From the NCBI RefSeq assembly GCF_014204515.1, contig NZ_JACHLI010000025.1:1-64000 (forward strand): DNA of 64,000 nucleotides, written 5' to 3'. A model generated the notes under the pieces. It was not told the origin of the DNA. It searched no databases and saw nothing but the letters and a program-made list of their open reading frames with translations. Both the position numbers and the translations under genes were made by a program. Source of the DNA: Pseudomonas nitroreducens. Its GTDB lineage: Bacteria; Pseudomonadota; Gammaproteobacteria; Pseudomonadales; Pseudomonadaceae. This document shows positions 24,601 to 33,939 of the stretch, one piece after another. Each line of letters begins with the position of its first letter. The first letter of the stretch is position 1.

Positions 24601-26187
24601 TCAATCCAGACGTTTGAACACGCAGAACCCACGGTGGTGGACGCCGTCGTCGAGCAGTTGGCCCTGGTACAGCAGGAAGAAGCCCTGCTCGTAGAAGTGG
24701 CGAACGTTGGCGAAGAATTTGGTGTCGTTCATCTTCAGGTCGTTGCTCTCGATGACCACGATGCCGCCGGGCTTGAGCAGGTTCTTCAGGTCGACCACGT
24801 AGTCGGGCATCGGCTTGCCGATCCAGACGTGCACGGCGAAGGAGAAGATCACGTCGAACAGGCCCGGATCGCTGGCGCGCAGGTCCTCGTAGGTGCAGGT
24901 GCGGAACTCGCAGTTCTGTACCCCGTGGTGTTGCGCCAGGCGGTCGGCGATGCGGATCAGCGAGTCGTTGTTGTCGAAGCCCAGGTAGCTGCCGACCTGC
25001 TGCGCCACCTCGATGCCGAAGCAGCCGATGTTGCAGCCGATGTCCAGCACGCGGTCGGTGGGCGAGAGCCATTTTTCCAGCGCGTAGCGATCCATCCGCA
25101 TCAGGGTCGGGCGCGCGCCGGGCAGGTCCCAGCCTTCGTGGCCCTGGTAGAGTTCCTTGTTGGCGCCGAACACCTGCGACTGCGAGAAGAAGTTCTCGTG
25201 GACGTCCAGCTTGCAGTCGCGCCAGGCGCTTTCTTCCGGCGCGGCGTCGGGGCTGCGCAGGTAGCAGAGCACGTCGTTGCCATCCACCAGGCCCAGCTGC
25301 TCGCGCAGGTTGTGCTCGGCCCAGACTTCCAGCACGTCGGGCGAGGTGGGCACGGCGGCGCGGCGGATCAGCACCGGCGCGTGGCGGCCTGCGTACTGCA
25401 GGAAGCCCTGGTAGTAGAAGTAGCCCATGCGCATATAGGGCACGTGTTCATAGGGAGCGGCGTAGATGATGCCGCTGCCGGATTCGAAGAACAGCGGGGC
25501 GATCTTCTGCACCAGGTCCTTGGGGTCGAACAGCGCCTGCAGGTTCAGGGTGCCGGCCTCGATGCGCTGCCAGCCGGTGACCGCCAGCAGGTCGTCACGC
25601 TGACTCGGGTTGTTCTCCATGATCGCCTTGGCGCCGGGCGGGCCGCCGGCGTTGGCGGCGTGGCTGGAGCGGGCGAATACCCGGGCCTTGCCGAAGAAGC
25701 TGCTGGCCTCGGCCTGGCGCAGGCCCTGGAGCATTTCCAGCTGCGCCAGAAGGTCGGCGGTGTCGGCGCGCTTCTCGTAGGTGGAGAGGCTGGCCAGCCA
25801 GTGGTAGGCCTCTTCCAGGTGACCCTGGAACAGCGCCAGGGTCGCCAGGGTGTTGCGCACTTCGAAGTCTTCCGCGTCCAGCTGCACCGCCAGGTGCAGG
25901 TAGGGGTGGGCCTCGTCGTAGCGGCGCAGGCGCACCAGCAGGCGACCCAGCAGGCTGTTCACTGCGGCGTTGTCCGGCACGGCCTGCTGGATGTGCAGCA
26001 GGTGGTCGAGGGCTTCGTCGTTGTTCTGGTCGAGCTCGCCCAGGGCGATAGCCAGGCTCAGGCGGACCGGCAGGTCGTCGGGGCGTTCGCCGTGCAACTC
26101 GCGGAAGGCGGCGACGGCCGCTTCGCGCTGACCGCTCTGTTGCAGTTGCTGAGCCTGGGCAATGCGGGCTTCAAAAGGTTGGGACAC
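24601..26187 (-). CDS. TPR-containing SAM methyltransferase, flagellin-modification island
   Basis: 528 residues with a bipartite layout. The N-terminal third (about 10-165) looks like tetratricopeptide repeats (AAVAAFRELHGERPDDLPVR, LLGRLLVRLRRYDEAHPYLH). The C-terminal part is a class I methyltransferase with VLDIGCNIGCFG at about 380-391, then YLGFDNND and DVIFSFAVHVW. The 190-360 segment between, with HVPYMRMGYFYY and LDVHENFF, is not a domain I recognise. Position beside a TPR-glycosyltransferase and just upstream of fliC suggests methylation of a flagellin glycan. Neither substrate nor sugar can be read. The ATG at 26187 is followed by a typical soluble N-terminus. Confidence 0.75.
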   Translation of the reverse strand: MSQPFEARIAQAQQLQQSGQREAAVAAFRELHGERPDDLPVRLSLAIALGELDQNNDEALDHLLHIQQAVPDNAAVNSLLGRLLVRLRRYDEAHPYLHLAVQLDAEDFEVRNTLATLALFQGHLEEAYHWLASLSTYEKRADTADLLAQLEMLQGLRQAEASSFFGKARVFARSSHAANAGGPPGAKAIMENNPSQRDDLLAVTGWQRIEAGTLNLQALFDPKDLVQKIAPLFFESGSGIIYAAPYEHVPYMRMGYFYYQGFLQYAGRHAPVLIRRAAVPTSPDVLEVWAEHNLREQLGLVDGNDVLCYLRSPDAAPEESAWRDCKLDVHENFFSQSQVFGANKELYQGHEGWDLPGARPTLMRMDRYALEKWLSPTDRVLDIGCNIGCFGIEVAQQVGSYLGFDNNDSLIRIADRLAQHHGVQNCEFRTCTYEDLRASDPGLFDVIFSFAVHVWIGKPMPDYVVDLKNLLKPGGIVVIESNDLKMNDTKFFANVRHFYEQGFFLLYQGQLLDDGVHHRGFCVFKRLD

Positions 26188-26278
26188 TGGGGTTCTCCTC
26201 CAAGCGGAGTCGCTGGCGATCAGGGTTGACGGGCGCCGCGCGGGCGGGCCGGTTGAATGGTCTGGGCGTGGGCGGCGT

Positions 26279-27916
26279 TCATAGCACGCCGCTCCCGCGC
26301 ATGCGTTGCACGGCCTGGTCCAGGGCTTCGCCCCAGCGGCCCAGCTCGCGGTTGCGGATCAGTTGCACGGATGGGTACCAGTAGCTGGTCGCATCGTCGA
26401 CGGCCCAGCGCCAGTTCGGGTTGAGCTGGAGCAGCACGAAGGTCGGCACGCCCAGCGCCCCGGCCAGGTGGACGGTGGTGTTGTCGATGCTCAGCACGGC
26501 ATCCAGGGCGCAGAGCTGGGCGGCCTGGGCATCCATGTCCTTGAGCGGGTTGACCGCCGCGTCATGGTGAATGTGCAGGCCCAGGCTCTCGGCTTCGGCG
26601 CGCTCGGGTTCGGTATTGCCGTACTGCAGGTTGATCAGCTGCACGTTGTCCAGCTTCGCCAGTTGCGCCAGTTCCTGCATCTCGATGCGGCGGCTCTGCA
26701 TGTCGTTGGCGGTGTCGGTGCCGCCGCGCCAGGAGATGCCCACCAGGCGTTTGCCGGGGAACAGCCGCTGGTACTCGGCGCGCTTGGCCTGGGTCTGCTG
26801 CGGGTCGGCCTTGAGGAAGGCGCGGGTGCCGGCGAAGGAGGCGAGGGTAGGGCGCAGGAACTCGCCCAGGCTGCCCATGGGAATCTGGTAGTCGCTGCGT
26901 GGCCAGGTCTGCCGGTGTACCATGCGCTGGCCGTTGTGGACCTGGCCGGTGCTTTCGCGCTGGATGATCGACAGGTCCGGCAGGCTGCGGTGCAGCAGCG
27001 GGTAGAGGCGGTCGTAGGTCTCGACATGCACCTGGCCGCCCAGCTTGAGCAGGTCCGGCAGCATGCTGGCGAACATCAGGTGGTCGCCGATGCCCTGTTC
27101 GGCCCAGACCAGCAGGGTCTTGCCCTCCAGCGGCTCACCGCGCCAGCGCGGGGTGTTGAACTCCTGGTGGTGCTCCTTCAGCGACGTCTTCCAGCGCGCC
27201 TCGTAATGCGGCCAGGCGACGTCGAACTGCTTGAGGCGCAGTTGCAGCAGCGACAGGTTGTTATGCGTACCCGAATGCTCCGGGAGTTTTTCCAGCGTCT
27301 GTATATAGAGGCGGTAGGCGTCCTGGTAGCGCGCTACCTGCTCCAGCGACAGCGCCAGGTTGAACGGGCCGTAGACGTAGTTGGGGGTCAGCTCCACGGT
27401 CAGCTGGTGGCAGGCGACGCTGTCGTGGAAGCGCCCGCACTCGAAGTACAGGGTACCCAGCAGACCGAGCAGGATGCTCTGCTGCCAAGGCTCCAGTGGT
27501 TTTTCCAGCGCCTGGGTGTACAGCGCCTCGGCTTCCTCGAAACGCTTGCGCAGGCTCAGCGCGGAGCAGTACATGGCCAGCCGCGGCAGGCTTTGCGAAG
27601 CCTGGTACCAGCGCTCGGCGCGCTCAAGGTTCTTGATGAACAGCCGATGGGTTCGCATCGTGTCGAGCAGCTCTTCATCGACCTTGGGGTCGGTGGTCAT
27701 GTCCAGCGCGCGCTCGGCCCAGGGCTCGGCCGATTGCGGGTCCTGCAACTCCAGATGCAGGCGGGCGATCTTGGCGTGGACCATCGCGGTGTTCGGCACC
27801 AGTTTCGCCAGCGCTTCATAGAGACGGATCTGCTCCGCACGATCTTCGCGGTCTTCGGCAATCTGCAGCGCCTGGCTCAGGCGCTGGATCTCGGATTGAA
27901 GCTTGTGGTTGGACAT
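26279..27916 (-). CDS. TPR-glycosyltransferase, probable flagellin glycosylation enzyme
   Basis: 545 residues. About residues 20-245 are TPR-like helices (LYFECGRFHDSVACHQLTVE, YGPFNLALSLEQVARYQDAY). The C-terminal half resembles the GT9/GT41-like TPR glycosyltransferases: GKTLLVWAEQGIGDHLMFAS near 265-284, VGISWRGG near 392-399 and DAVLSIDNTTVHLAGALGVP at 472-491. Proteins of this layout sit in Pseudomonas flagellin glycosylation islands, where they attach sugars to flagellin Ser/Thr. It is divergent from fliC, with 209 bp between start codons. Donor sugar unknown. Confidence 0.82.
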   Translation of the reverse strand: MSNHKLQSEIQRLSQALQIAEDREDRAEQIRLYEALAKLVPNTAMVHAKIARLHLELQDPQSAEPWAERALDMTTDPKVDEELLDTMRTHRLFIKNLERAERWYQASQSLPRLAMYCSALSLRKRFEEAEALYTQALEKPLEPWQQSILLGLLGTLYFECGRFHDSVACHQLTVELTPNYVYGPFNLALSLEQVARYQDAYRLYIQTLEKLPEHSGTHNNLSLLQLRLKQFDVAWPHYEARWKTSLKEHHQEFNTPRWRGEPLEGKTLLVWAEQGIGDHLMFASMLPDLLKLGGQVHVETYDRLYPLLHRSLPDLSIIQRESTGQVHNGQRMVHRQTWPRSDYQIPMGSLGEFLRPTLASFAGTRAFLKADPQQTQAKRAEYQRLFPGKRLVGISWRGGTDTANDMQSRRIEMQELAQLAKLDNVQLINLQYGNTEPERAEAESLGLHIHHDAAVNPLKDMDAQAAQLCALDAVLSIDNTTVHLAGALGVPTFVLLQLNPNWRWAVDDATSYWYPSVQLIRNRELGRWGEALDQAVQRMRGSGVL

Positions 27917-28021
27917 GCGGAACCTGCTGGTGACGGAGCTTTGGCGCGTGCCGGTGGGCTTTGCAAGAACGAGGCCAGCCGCGGCCTACAGAGCGGTCCG
28001 AAGAAAAATCGAAAAAAAAGT

Positions 28022-28048
28022 TAAAGCCCATCCGACTTGGGACGATAA
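28022..28048 (+). promoter_or_regulatory. Sigma28 (FliA) promoter of fliC
   Basis: TAAAGCCC, an 11-base spacer, then GACGATAA. The -10 box differs from GCCGATAA at one base and the -35 keeps the core TAAAG. It lies 78 bp before the fliC ATG, leaving a long 5' leader. Confidence 0.9.
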
Positions 28049-28125
28049 CCCTAACGAAGGTTCTCCACGCCATTTCGAATCAAACGGGCAGGGAGGCCAC
28101 TTAGCCCTAACACGAGGAATTCGTC

Positions 28126-29271
28126 ATGGCTCTTACCGTCAACACCAACATCGCCTCGCTGTCGGTTCAAAAGAACCTGACCAAGGCCGCCAACAACCTG
28201 AACACTTCGATGACCCGTCTGTCCACCGGACTGCGTATCAACAGCGCCAAGGACGACGCCGCCGGCTCGCAGATCTCCAACCGTCTGACCAGCCAGGTCA
28301 ACGGCCTGAACGTAGCCGTGAAGAACGCCCAGGACGCCAACTCCATCGCCCAGGCCGCTGAAGGTGCTCTGCAAGAGTCCACCAACATCCTGCAGCGTAT
28401 GCGTGAACTGTCCCTGCAGTCCGCCAACGGCTCCAACAGCAGCGAAGACCAGACCTCGCTGAACCAGGAGTTCAAGTCGCTGACCGCTGAACTGACCCGT
28501 ATCTCCAAGACCACCACCTTCGGTGGCGGCACCTCCGGTATCAAGCTGCTCGACGGCACCGCCGGCACCAACGGCACCCTGACCTTCCAGGTCGGCGCCA
28601 ACGCCAACGAAACCGTCAGCTTCACCCTGAGCGACATGAGCGCCACTGCGCTGAAAGGTTCCTCGCAACTGGCTTCCGGCACCCTGGACCTGTCCACCGT
28701 GCTCACCGGTTCGGGCGGCATCGCAGCCACCGCCGGCTCGGTCACCGTCAACGGTACCCAGGTCAGCTACGCCAAGGGCGCCAGCGCCAACGACATCGTC
28801 TCGGCGATCAACACCAACATCAGCGGCGTGGCAGCAGTAGCCGGCGCAGCTGGCAGCGGCGGCACCACCACCAGCATCTCGCTGACTTCCGGCAAGGACT
28901 TCACCGCAGGTGTGGGCACCGGCGCCGGCAGCTCGCACGCTGTGGTCACCTCGAACTCCACCATCCAGGCGCTGGACATCGCTACCGCCAAGGGCGCCCA
29001 ATCGGCTACCCAGGTGATCGACGCCGCCCTGAAGCAGATCGACAGCCAGCGCTCCTCGCTGGGTGCCATCCAGAACCGTCTGGACAGCACCATCTCGAAC
29101 CTGCAGAACGTGTCCGAGAACGCCACCGCTGCACGCAGCACCATCCAGGACGTGGACTTCGCCGCAGAAACCGCGGAGATGACCAAGCAGCAGACCCTGC
29201 AACAGGCCGCCACCGCGGTTCTGGCCCAGGCCAACCAGCTGCCTTCCGCTGTCCTCAAGCTGCTCCAGTAA
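28126..29271 (+). CDS. fliC: Flagellin FliC
   Basis: 381 residues, the filament subunit. The N-terminal D0/D1 region (MALTVNTNIASLSVQKNLTK, RLSTGLRINSAKDDAAGSQI) and C-terminal D1/D0 region (NVSENATAARSTIQDVDFAA, QANQLPSAVLKLLQ) are highly conserved. The middle (about 165-280) is a short variable surface domain rich in Ser, Thr, Gly and Ala, where O-glycosylation would be expected given the neighbouring enzymes. The length fits the shorter flagellin class of the genus. Strong ribosome site (ACGAGGAA), codon use biased to common codons. Confidence 0.97.
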   Translation: MALTVNTNIASLSVQKNLTKAANNLNTSMTRLSTGLRINSAKDDAAGSQISNRLTSQVNGLNVAVKNAQDANSIAQAAEGALQESTNILQRMRELSLQSANGSNSSEDQTSLNQEFKSLTAELTRISKTTTFGGGTSGIKLLDGTAGTNGTLTFQVGANANETVSFTLSDMSATALKGSSQLASGTLDLSTVLTGSGGIAATAGSVTVNGTQVSYAKGASANDIVSAINTNISGVAAVAGAAGSGGTTTSISLTSGKDFTAGVGTGAGSSHAVVTSNSTIQALDIATAKGAQSATQVIDAALKQIDSQRSSLGAIQNRLDSTISNLQNVSENATAARSTIQDVDFAAETAEMTKQQTLQQAATAVLAQANQLPSAVLKLLQ

Positions 29272-29296
29272 GGGGTTGCCGCAAGGCAAAAAACGG

Positions 29297-29328
29297 AAAG
29301 GAAGGGCGCCCGGCGCCCTTCCTTGCTT
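29297..29328 (+). terminator. Terminator after fliC
   Basis: GGAAGGGCGCC and GGCGCCCTTCC form an 11-bp inverted repeat followed by TTGCTTT. It lies 29 bases beyond the fliC stop and 23 bases before flaG, so flaG is probably read by partial readthrough. Confidence 0.75.
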
Positions 29329-29350
29329 TGCATTCGGAGGGTAAAACCTG

Positions 29351-29698
29351 ATGGATACCAGCCTCGGAATCAACGGACCGCGTCCGCTCGACAACGCCAC
29401 CACCGCCGTGGGTGGCAAGCCGGTCGGTGGCAACAGCTTGCCGCAGAACGCCAAACAATCGCCGGCTGCCAAGAACCGTACCGACCTGAACGAAGCCGTC
29501 AGCCGGCTGCGTGAACAGGCCCAGTCGGTCCAGCGCAACCTGGAGTTCTCGGTGGATGACGCCAGCGGCGAAACCGTCGTGAAGGTCGTGGCCTCCGATA
29601 CTGGCGAGGTCATACGGCAGATTCCTTCGGAAGTTGCACTCAAGTTGGCAGAAAGCCTGAAGGAAGCGGGTAATCTGTTGTTCAGCGAGCGCGCCTGA
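29351..29698 (+). CDS. flaG: FlaG family protein
   Basis: 115 residues. The N-terminal half is low-complexity. The C-terminal half (FSVDDASGETVVKVVASDTG, EVIRQIPSEVALKLAESL) is the FlaG domain. FlaG proteins affect filament length in polar flagellates; the mechanism is not settled. It lies in the usual place between fliC and fliD, with CGGAGGG before its ATG. Confidence 0.93.
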   Translation: MDTSLGINGPRPLDNATTAVGGKPVGGNSLPQNAKQSPAAKNRTDLNEAVSRLREQAQSVQRNLEFSVDDASGETVVKVVASDTGEVIRQIPSEVALKLAESLKEAGNLLFSERA

Positions 29699-29717
29699 TT
29701 TCAGTTTTTTCAGAAAT

Positions 29718-29733
29718 TTGGCGCGATTCTTGA
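29718..29733 (+). promoter_or_regulatory. Candidate sigma54 promoter of fliD (one core mismatch)
   Basis: TTGGCGCGATTCTTGA: the -24 GG and spacing are right, but the -12 dinucleotide is GA instead of GC. It is the best sigma54-like site in the flaG-fliD gap, 67 bp before fliD. Confidence 0.45.
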
Positions 29734-29799
29734 ATAAGCGTAACCAGACGCAGGCGGCGAACCAGGAACCGCCAGAAATTTGGACAGGAGGGTAGGCAC

Positions 29800-31206
29800 A
29801 TGGCCGGGACTTCGATCAACGGTGTAGGGTCGGGATACGACATCGACTCCATCGTCACCGCTTTGGTGAATGCGCAGAAGGCGCCCAAATCCAATCAGAT
29901 CAGCACCCAGAAGACCGCCACCAACACCACGCTGTCCGGTGTTGGTTCGCTCAAGAGCGCCCTGTCGACCTTCCAGACCGCCCTGGGCAAGCTCAACGAC
30001 ACCGATGCCAATGCCTTCGCCGGCCTCGCCGTGAAGAGCTCGAATGCCGATGCGCTGACGGCCACCCTGGGCACCGGCGCCTCCGCCGGCACCTACAACA
30101 TCGAAGTGAAGAATCTGGCCACCAGCTCCAAGGTGGCGACCCAGTACGTCGACAAGTCCACCTCCTTCGGTGCCGGCAGCCTGACCATCAAGCAGGGCAG
30201 CAGCACCTACAACGTCAGCGTCAAGGCCGGCGCCAGCCTGTCGGACATCCGCGACAGCATCAACAGCCAGCTCAAGGACAGTGGCTTCACCGCCAACATC
30301 ATTACCGACACCAATGGCCCGCGCCTGGTGCTGGGCTCCAGCGTGACCGGCGCCGGCAGCGACATCAGTGTCACCACCAGCGGCGACAGCAGCCTGTCGG
30401 TCCTGGCCATCGATGGCGCCGGCACCCAGGCATCCGCCACCGCCGGCGGCTATATCGACAAGCCGGCGATGAACGCCAGCTACACCATCGACGGGCTGCA
30501 GATGAGCAGCTCGGTGAACAAGATCTCCAGCGCCATCAGCGGTGTGGAGTTCAGCCTGGTGGCCGAGGGCAAGTCGACCCTGAGCGTATCCACCAACACC
30601 GACGGCCTGAAGACCTCGGTGCAGTCCTTCGTCGATGCCTACAACGCGTTGATCACCAGCATCAACTCGCTGACCAAGGTCACCAACACCACCGACTCCA
30701 GCGGCAACCCGACCACCTCGGCCGCCGCGCTGGCCAGTGACGCGATGACCCGCAACCTGCTCAGCGGCCTGCACAGCCAGCTGGTGGGCTCTTCCACCAA
30801 CGGCGGCAGCATCAAGCTGCTCTCGCAGCTGGGCATCAACACCAAGAACGACGGCACCCTGCAGGTCGACAGCGAGAAGCTGGACAAGGCCCTGACCAAG
30901 GACTTCGCCTCGGTACAGGGATTCTTCACCGGCAGTGGCGGCCTGATCTCGCGGATGAACAGCAGCCTTGACCTGTACACCAAGACCAACGGCCTGATCG
31001 ATCAGCGCCAGTCATCGCTGAACCAGACCCTGAGCGACCTGGCGGACCAGTCGACCAAGCTGGACACCCGCATGAGCAAGCTGACCGACACGCTGATGGC
31101 CAAGTACACCGCCATGGACACCCTGGTCGCCCAGCTCAAGGCCACCCGCTCCAGCGTGCTGACCACCCTCAACGCGCTGAACAAGACCAGCAGCTCCGAC
31201 AGCTGA
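29800..31206 (+). CDS. fliD: Flagellar filament cap protein FliD
   Basis: 468 residues. FliD caps the filament and directs flagellin insertion. The N-terminus (INGVGSGYDIDSIVTALVNA) and the C-terminal coiled coil (QSSLNQTLSDLADQSTKLDT, RMSKLTDTLMAKYTAMDTLV) are conserved. The central region carries the FliD-type repeats. In P. aeruginosa FliD is also a mucin adhesin. A strong ribosome site (CAGGAGGG) precedes ATG 29800. Confidence 0.96.
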   Translation: MAGTSINGVGSGYDIDSIVTALVNAQKAPKSNQISTQKTATNTTLSGVGSLKSALSTFQTALGKLNDTDANAFAGLAVKSSNADALTATLGTGASAGTYNIEVKNLATSSKVATQYVDKSTSFGAGSLTIKQGSSTYNVSVKAGASLSDIRDSINSQLKDSGFTANIITDTNGPRLVLGSSVTGAGSDISVTTSGDSSLSVLAIDGAGTQASATAGGYIDKPAMNASYTIDGLQMSSSVNKISSAISGVEFSLVAEGKSTLSVSTNTDGLKTSVQSFVDAYNALITSINSLTKVTNTTDSSGNPTTSAAALASDAMTRNLLSGLHSQLVGSSTNGGSIKLLSQLGINTKNDGTLQVDSEKLDKALTKDFASVQGFFTGSGGLISRMNSSLDLYTKTNGLIDQRQSSLNQTLSDLADQSTKLDTRMSKLTDTLMAKYTAMDTLVAQLKATRSSVLTTLNALNKTSSSDS

Positions 31207-31296
31207 TCCCGTCGCCCCGCGCGCGCCGCTCTGCGACGCGCCATGGGGCCTGCCGCCGGGTTTCGTACGATCGTCCATCCGCGACGATTTTTTGCC

Positions 31297-31323
31297 TAAA
31301 GGTTTTCCCGCCAGCGCCGATAT
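31297..31323 (+). promoter_or_regulatory. Sigma28 promoter upstream of fliS
   Basis: TAAAGGTT, exactly 11 bases, then GCCGATAT. Two -35 bases and one -10 base differ from consensus. It lies 47 bp before the fliS start, in the 164-bp fliD-fliS gap, so fliS and the fliT-like gene can be made with the late genes. Confidence 0.8.
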
Positions 31324-31370
31324 TCTGGATATCAACGATTTGATCGTTCGGCGAATCAAGGGGATATCAG

Positions 31371-31751
31371 ATGAACGCTTCGGCAGCGCTGCGCCAGTAC
31401 CAGAACGTGAACAACCAGTCTCAGGTGCACGACGCCTCGCCCCATCGCCTGATCCAGATGCTCATGGAAGGCGGCCTCAGCCGTATCGCCCAGGCCCGTG
31501 GCTCGATGGAGCGCGAGCAGTTCGCCCAGAAGGGCATGCTGATCGGCAAGGCCACCGCCATCCTCGGCGGCCTGCGCGAAGCGCTGAACTTCGAAGCCGG
31601 TGGTGAGCTGGCCGAGAACTATGCCAACCTGTACGACTACATGAGCCGTCGCCTGGGCGACGCCAACCGCAGCAATGAACTGGAAGTCCTCGACGAGGTG
31701 TCGGGCCTGCTGCGGACCATCAAGGAAGGCTGGGACGCGATCCCGCATTGA
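31371..31751 (+). CDS. fliS: Flagellar export chaperone FliS
   Basis: 126 residues, helical, cytoplasmic. It binds the C-terminus of flagellin to stop premature polymerisation. The family motif ASPHRLIQMLMEGGLSRIAQ is at about residues 23-42, and NLYDYMSRRLGDANRSNELE near 83-102. AGGGGATATCAG precedes ATG 31371. Downstream is the FliT-like gene after 26 bases. Confidence 0.95.
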   Translation: MNASAALRQYQNVNNQSQVHDASPHRLIQMLMEGGLSRIAQARGSMEREQFAQKGMLIGKATAILGGLREALNFEAGGELAENYANLYDYMSRRLGDANRSNELEVLDEVSGLLRTIKEGWDAIPH

Positions 31752-31777
31752 TCGCGACTCGCCAGGAGATACCGAAC

Positions 31778-32074
31778 ATGACTCTCGCCGTCCAGCAGAT
31801 CGAACAGACCCGCGTAGCCCTGGGGGCAGCGCTGGCCGAGCAGGATTGGGAAGCCATCACCCGTCTCGACCTCGAATGCCGGGTGCACGTCGATGCCGCC
31901 ATGGTCGAGCCGCTGGATGACGACAGTGATCTCAAGCGCAGCCTGGAAGGCCTGCTGGTGCTTTACCGGGAACTGGTCCACGCTGTCACCAGTCAGCGCG
32001 AGGATGTGGCGCGTGAGATCATCCGCGTCAATCGCTCCCACCAGGGCGCCAAGGTCTACCAGCTGTTCGGCTGA
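31778..32074 (+). CDS. fliT: FliT-like flagellar chaperone (FleP-type)
   Basis: 98-residue helical protein (QQIEQTRVALGAALAEQDWE; LEGLLVLYRELVHAVTSQRE) in the position of fliT after fliS. Enterobacterial FliT is a FliD chaperone and blocks FlhDC; in Pseudomonas the same-position protein (FleP) is poorly understood. ATG 31778 has CAGGAGA nine bases upstream; the longer frame from 31748 overlaps fliS and lacks such a site. Confidence 0.8.
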   Translation: MTLAVQQIEQTRVALGAALAEQDWEAITRLDLECRVHVDAAMVEPLDDDSDLKRSLEGLLVLYRELVHAVTSQREDVAREIIRVNRSHQGAKVYQLFG

Positions 32075-32217
32075 TCCGACCGGATCGGCTCTCTCCGGGC
32101 GACGATCGACCCCGTTCGGTCGCCGCCGCATCCCCCGCGAACTGTGTCACAGTTCCATTGCCATGACCGGGATCAACACCCTTCGTCGGGCAGCATCAAA
32201 AAAAACACGCCATTAAT

Positions 32218-32246
32218 TTGACTCTTGCCACATTTTTGACTTTACT
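32218..32246 (+). promoter_or_regulatory. Candidate sigma70 promoter of fleQ
   Basis: TTGACT, 17 bases, then TTTACT, about 95 bp before fleQ, in an AT-richer stretch than its surroundings. No sigma54 site is visible here, which agrees with FleQ being made independently of RpoN and with repression by Vfr in P. aeruginosa. No clear Vfr palindrome could be assigned by eye. The rest of 32075-32342 shows no gene. Confidence 0.5.
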
Positions 32247-32342
32247 AGTGGCCAAATGCTGGCTAACACGAGGAAATTGTGCTCTGGCCAGGTCGTGTCA
32301 GCCGCCGTAGTACGGCCTTCAAGCCCGGGATGACAAGCTAAG

Positions 32343-33818
<1,476 letters not shown>

Positions 33819-33871
33819 CGCCTCCGTCACACTCTATTTTTCAAGCCATTGAAAAATAACGAGTAAATTTT

Positions 33872-33887
33872 AGGCACGCGGTTTGCT
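33872..33887 (+). promoter_or_regulatory. Sigma54 promoter of fleSR
   Basis: AGGCACGCGGTTTGCT, GG 33873-33874 and GC 33885-33886, spacer 10. FleQ-dependent transcription of fleSR is established in P. aeruginosa. It sits 53 bp before the fleS ATG and rules out upstream fleS starts. Confidence 0.9.
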
Positions 33888-33939
33888 AAGAGTCATTCGA
33901 CCGACAGATTCACGCCGTCGGACGGATGAGAGAAACCGC

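Noticed and set aside
24532..28024. Two long plus-strand frames (565 and 572 codons) opposite the TPR enzymes
   Set aside because: Compositionally biased, no recognisable motifs; the minus-strand genes have clear domain motifs.
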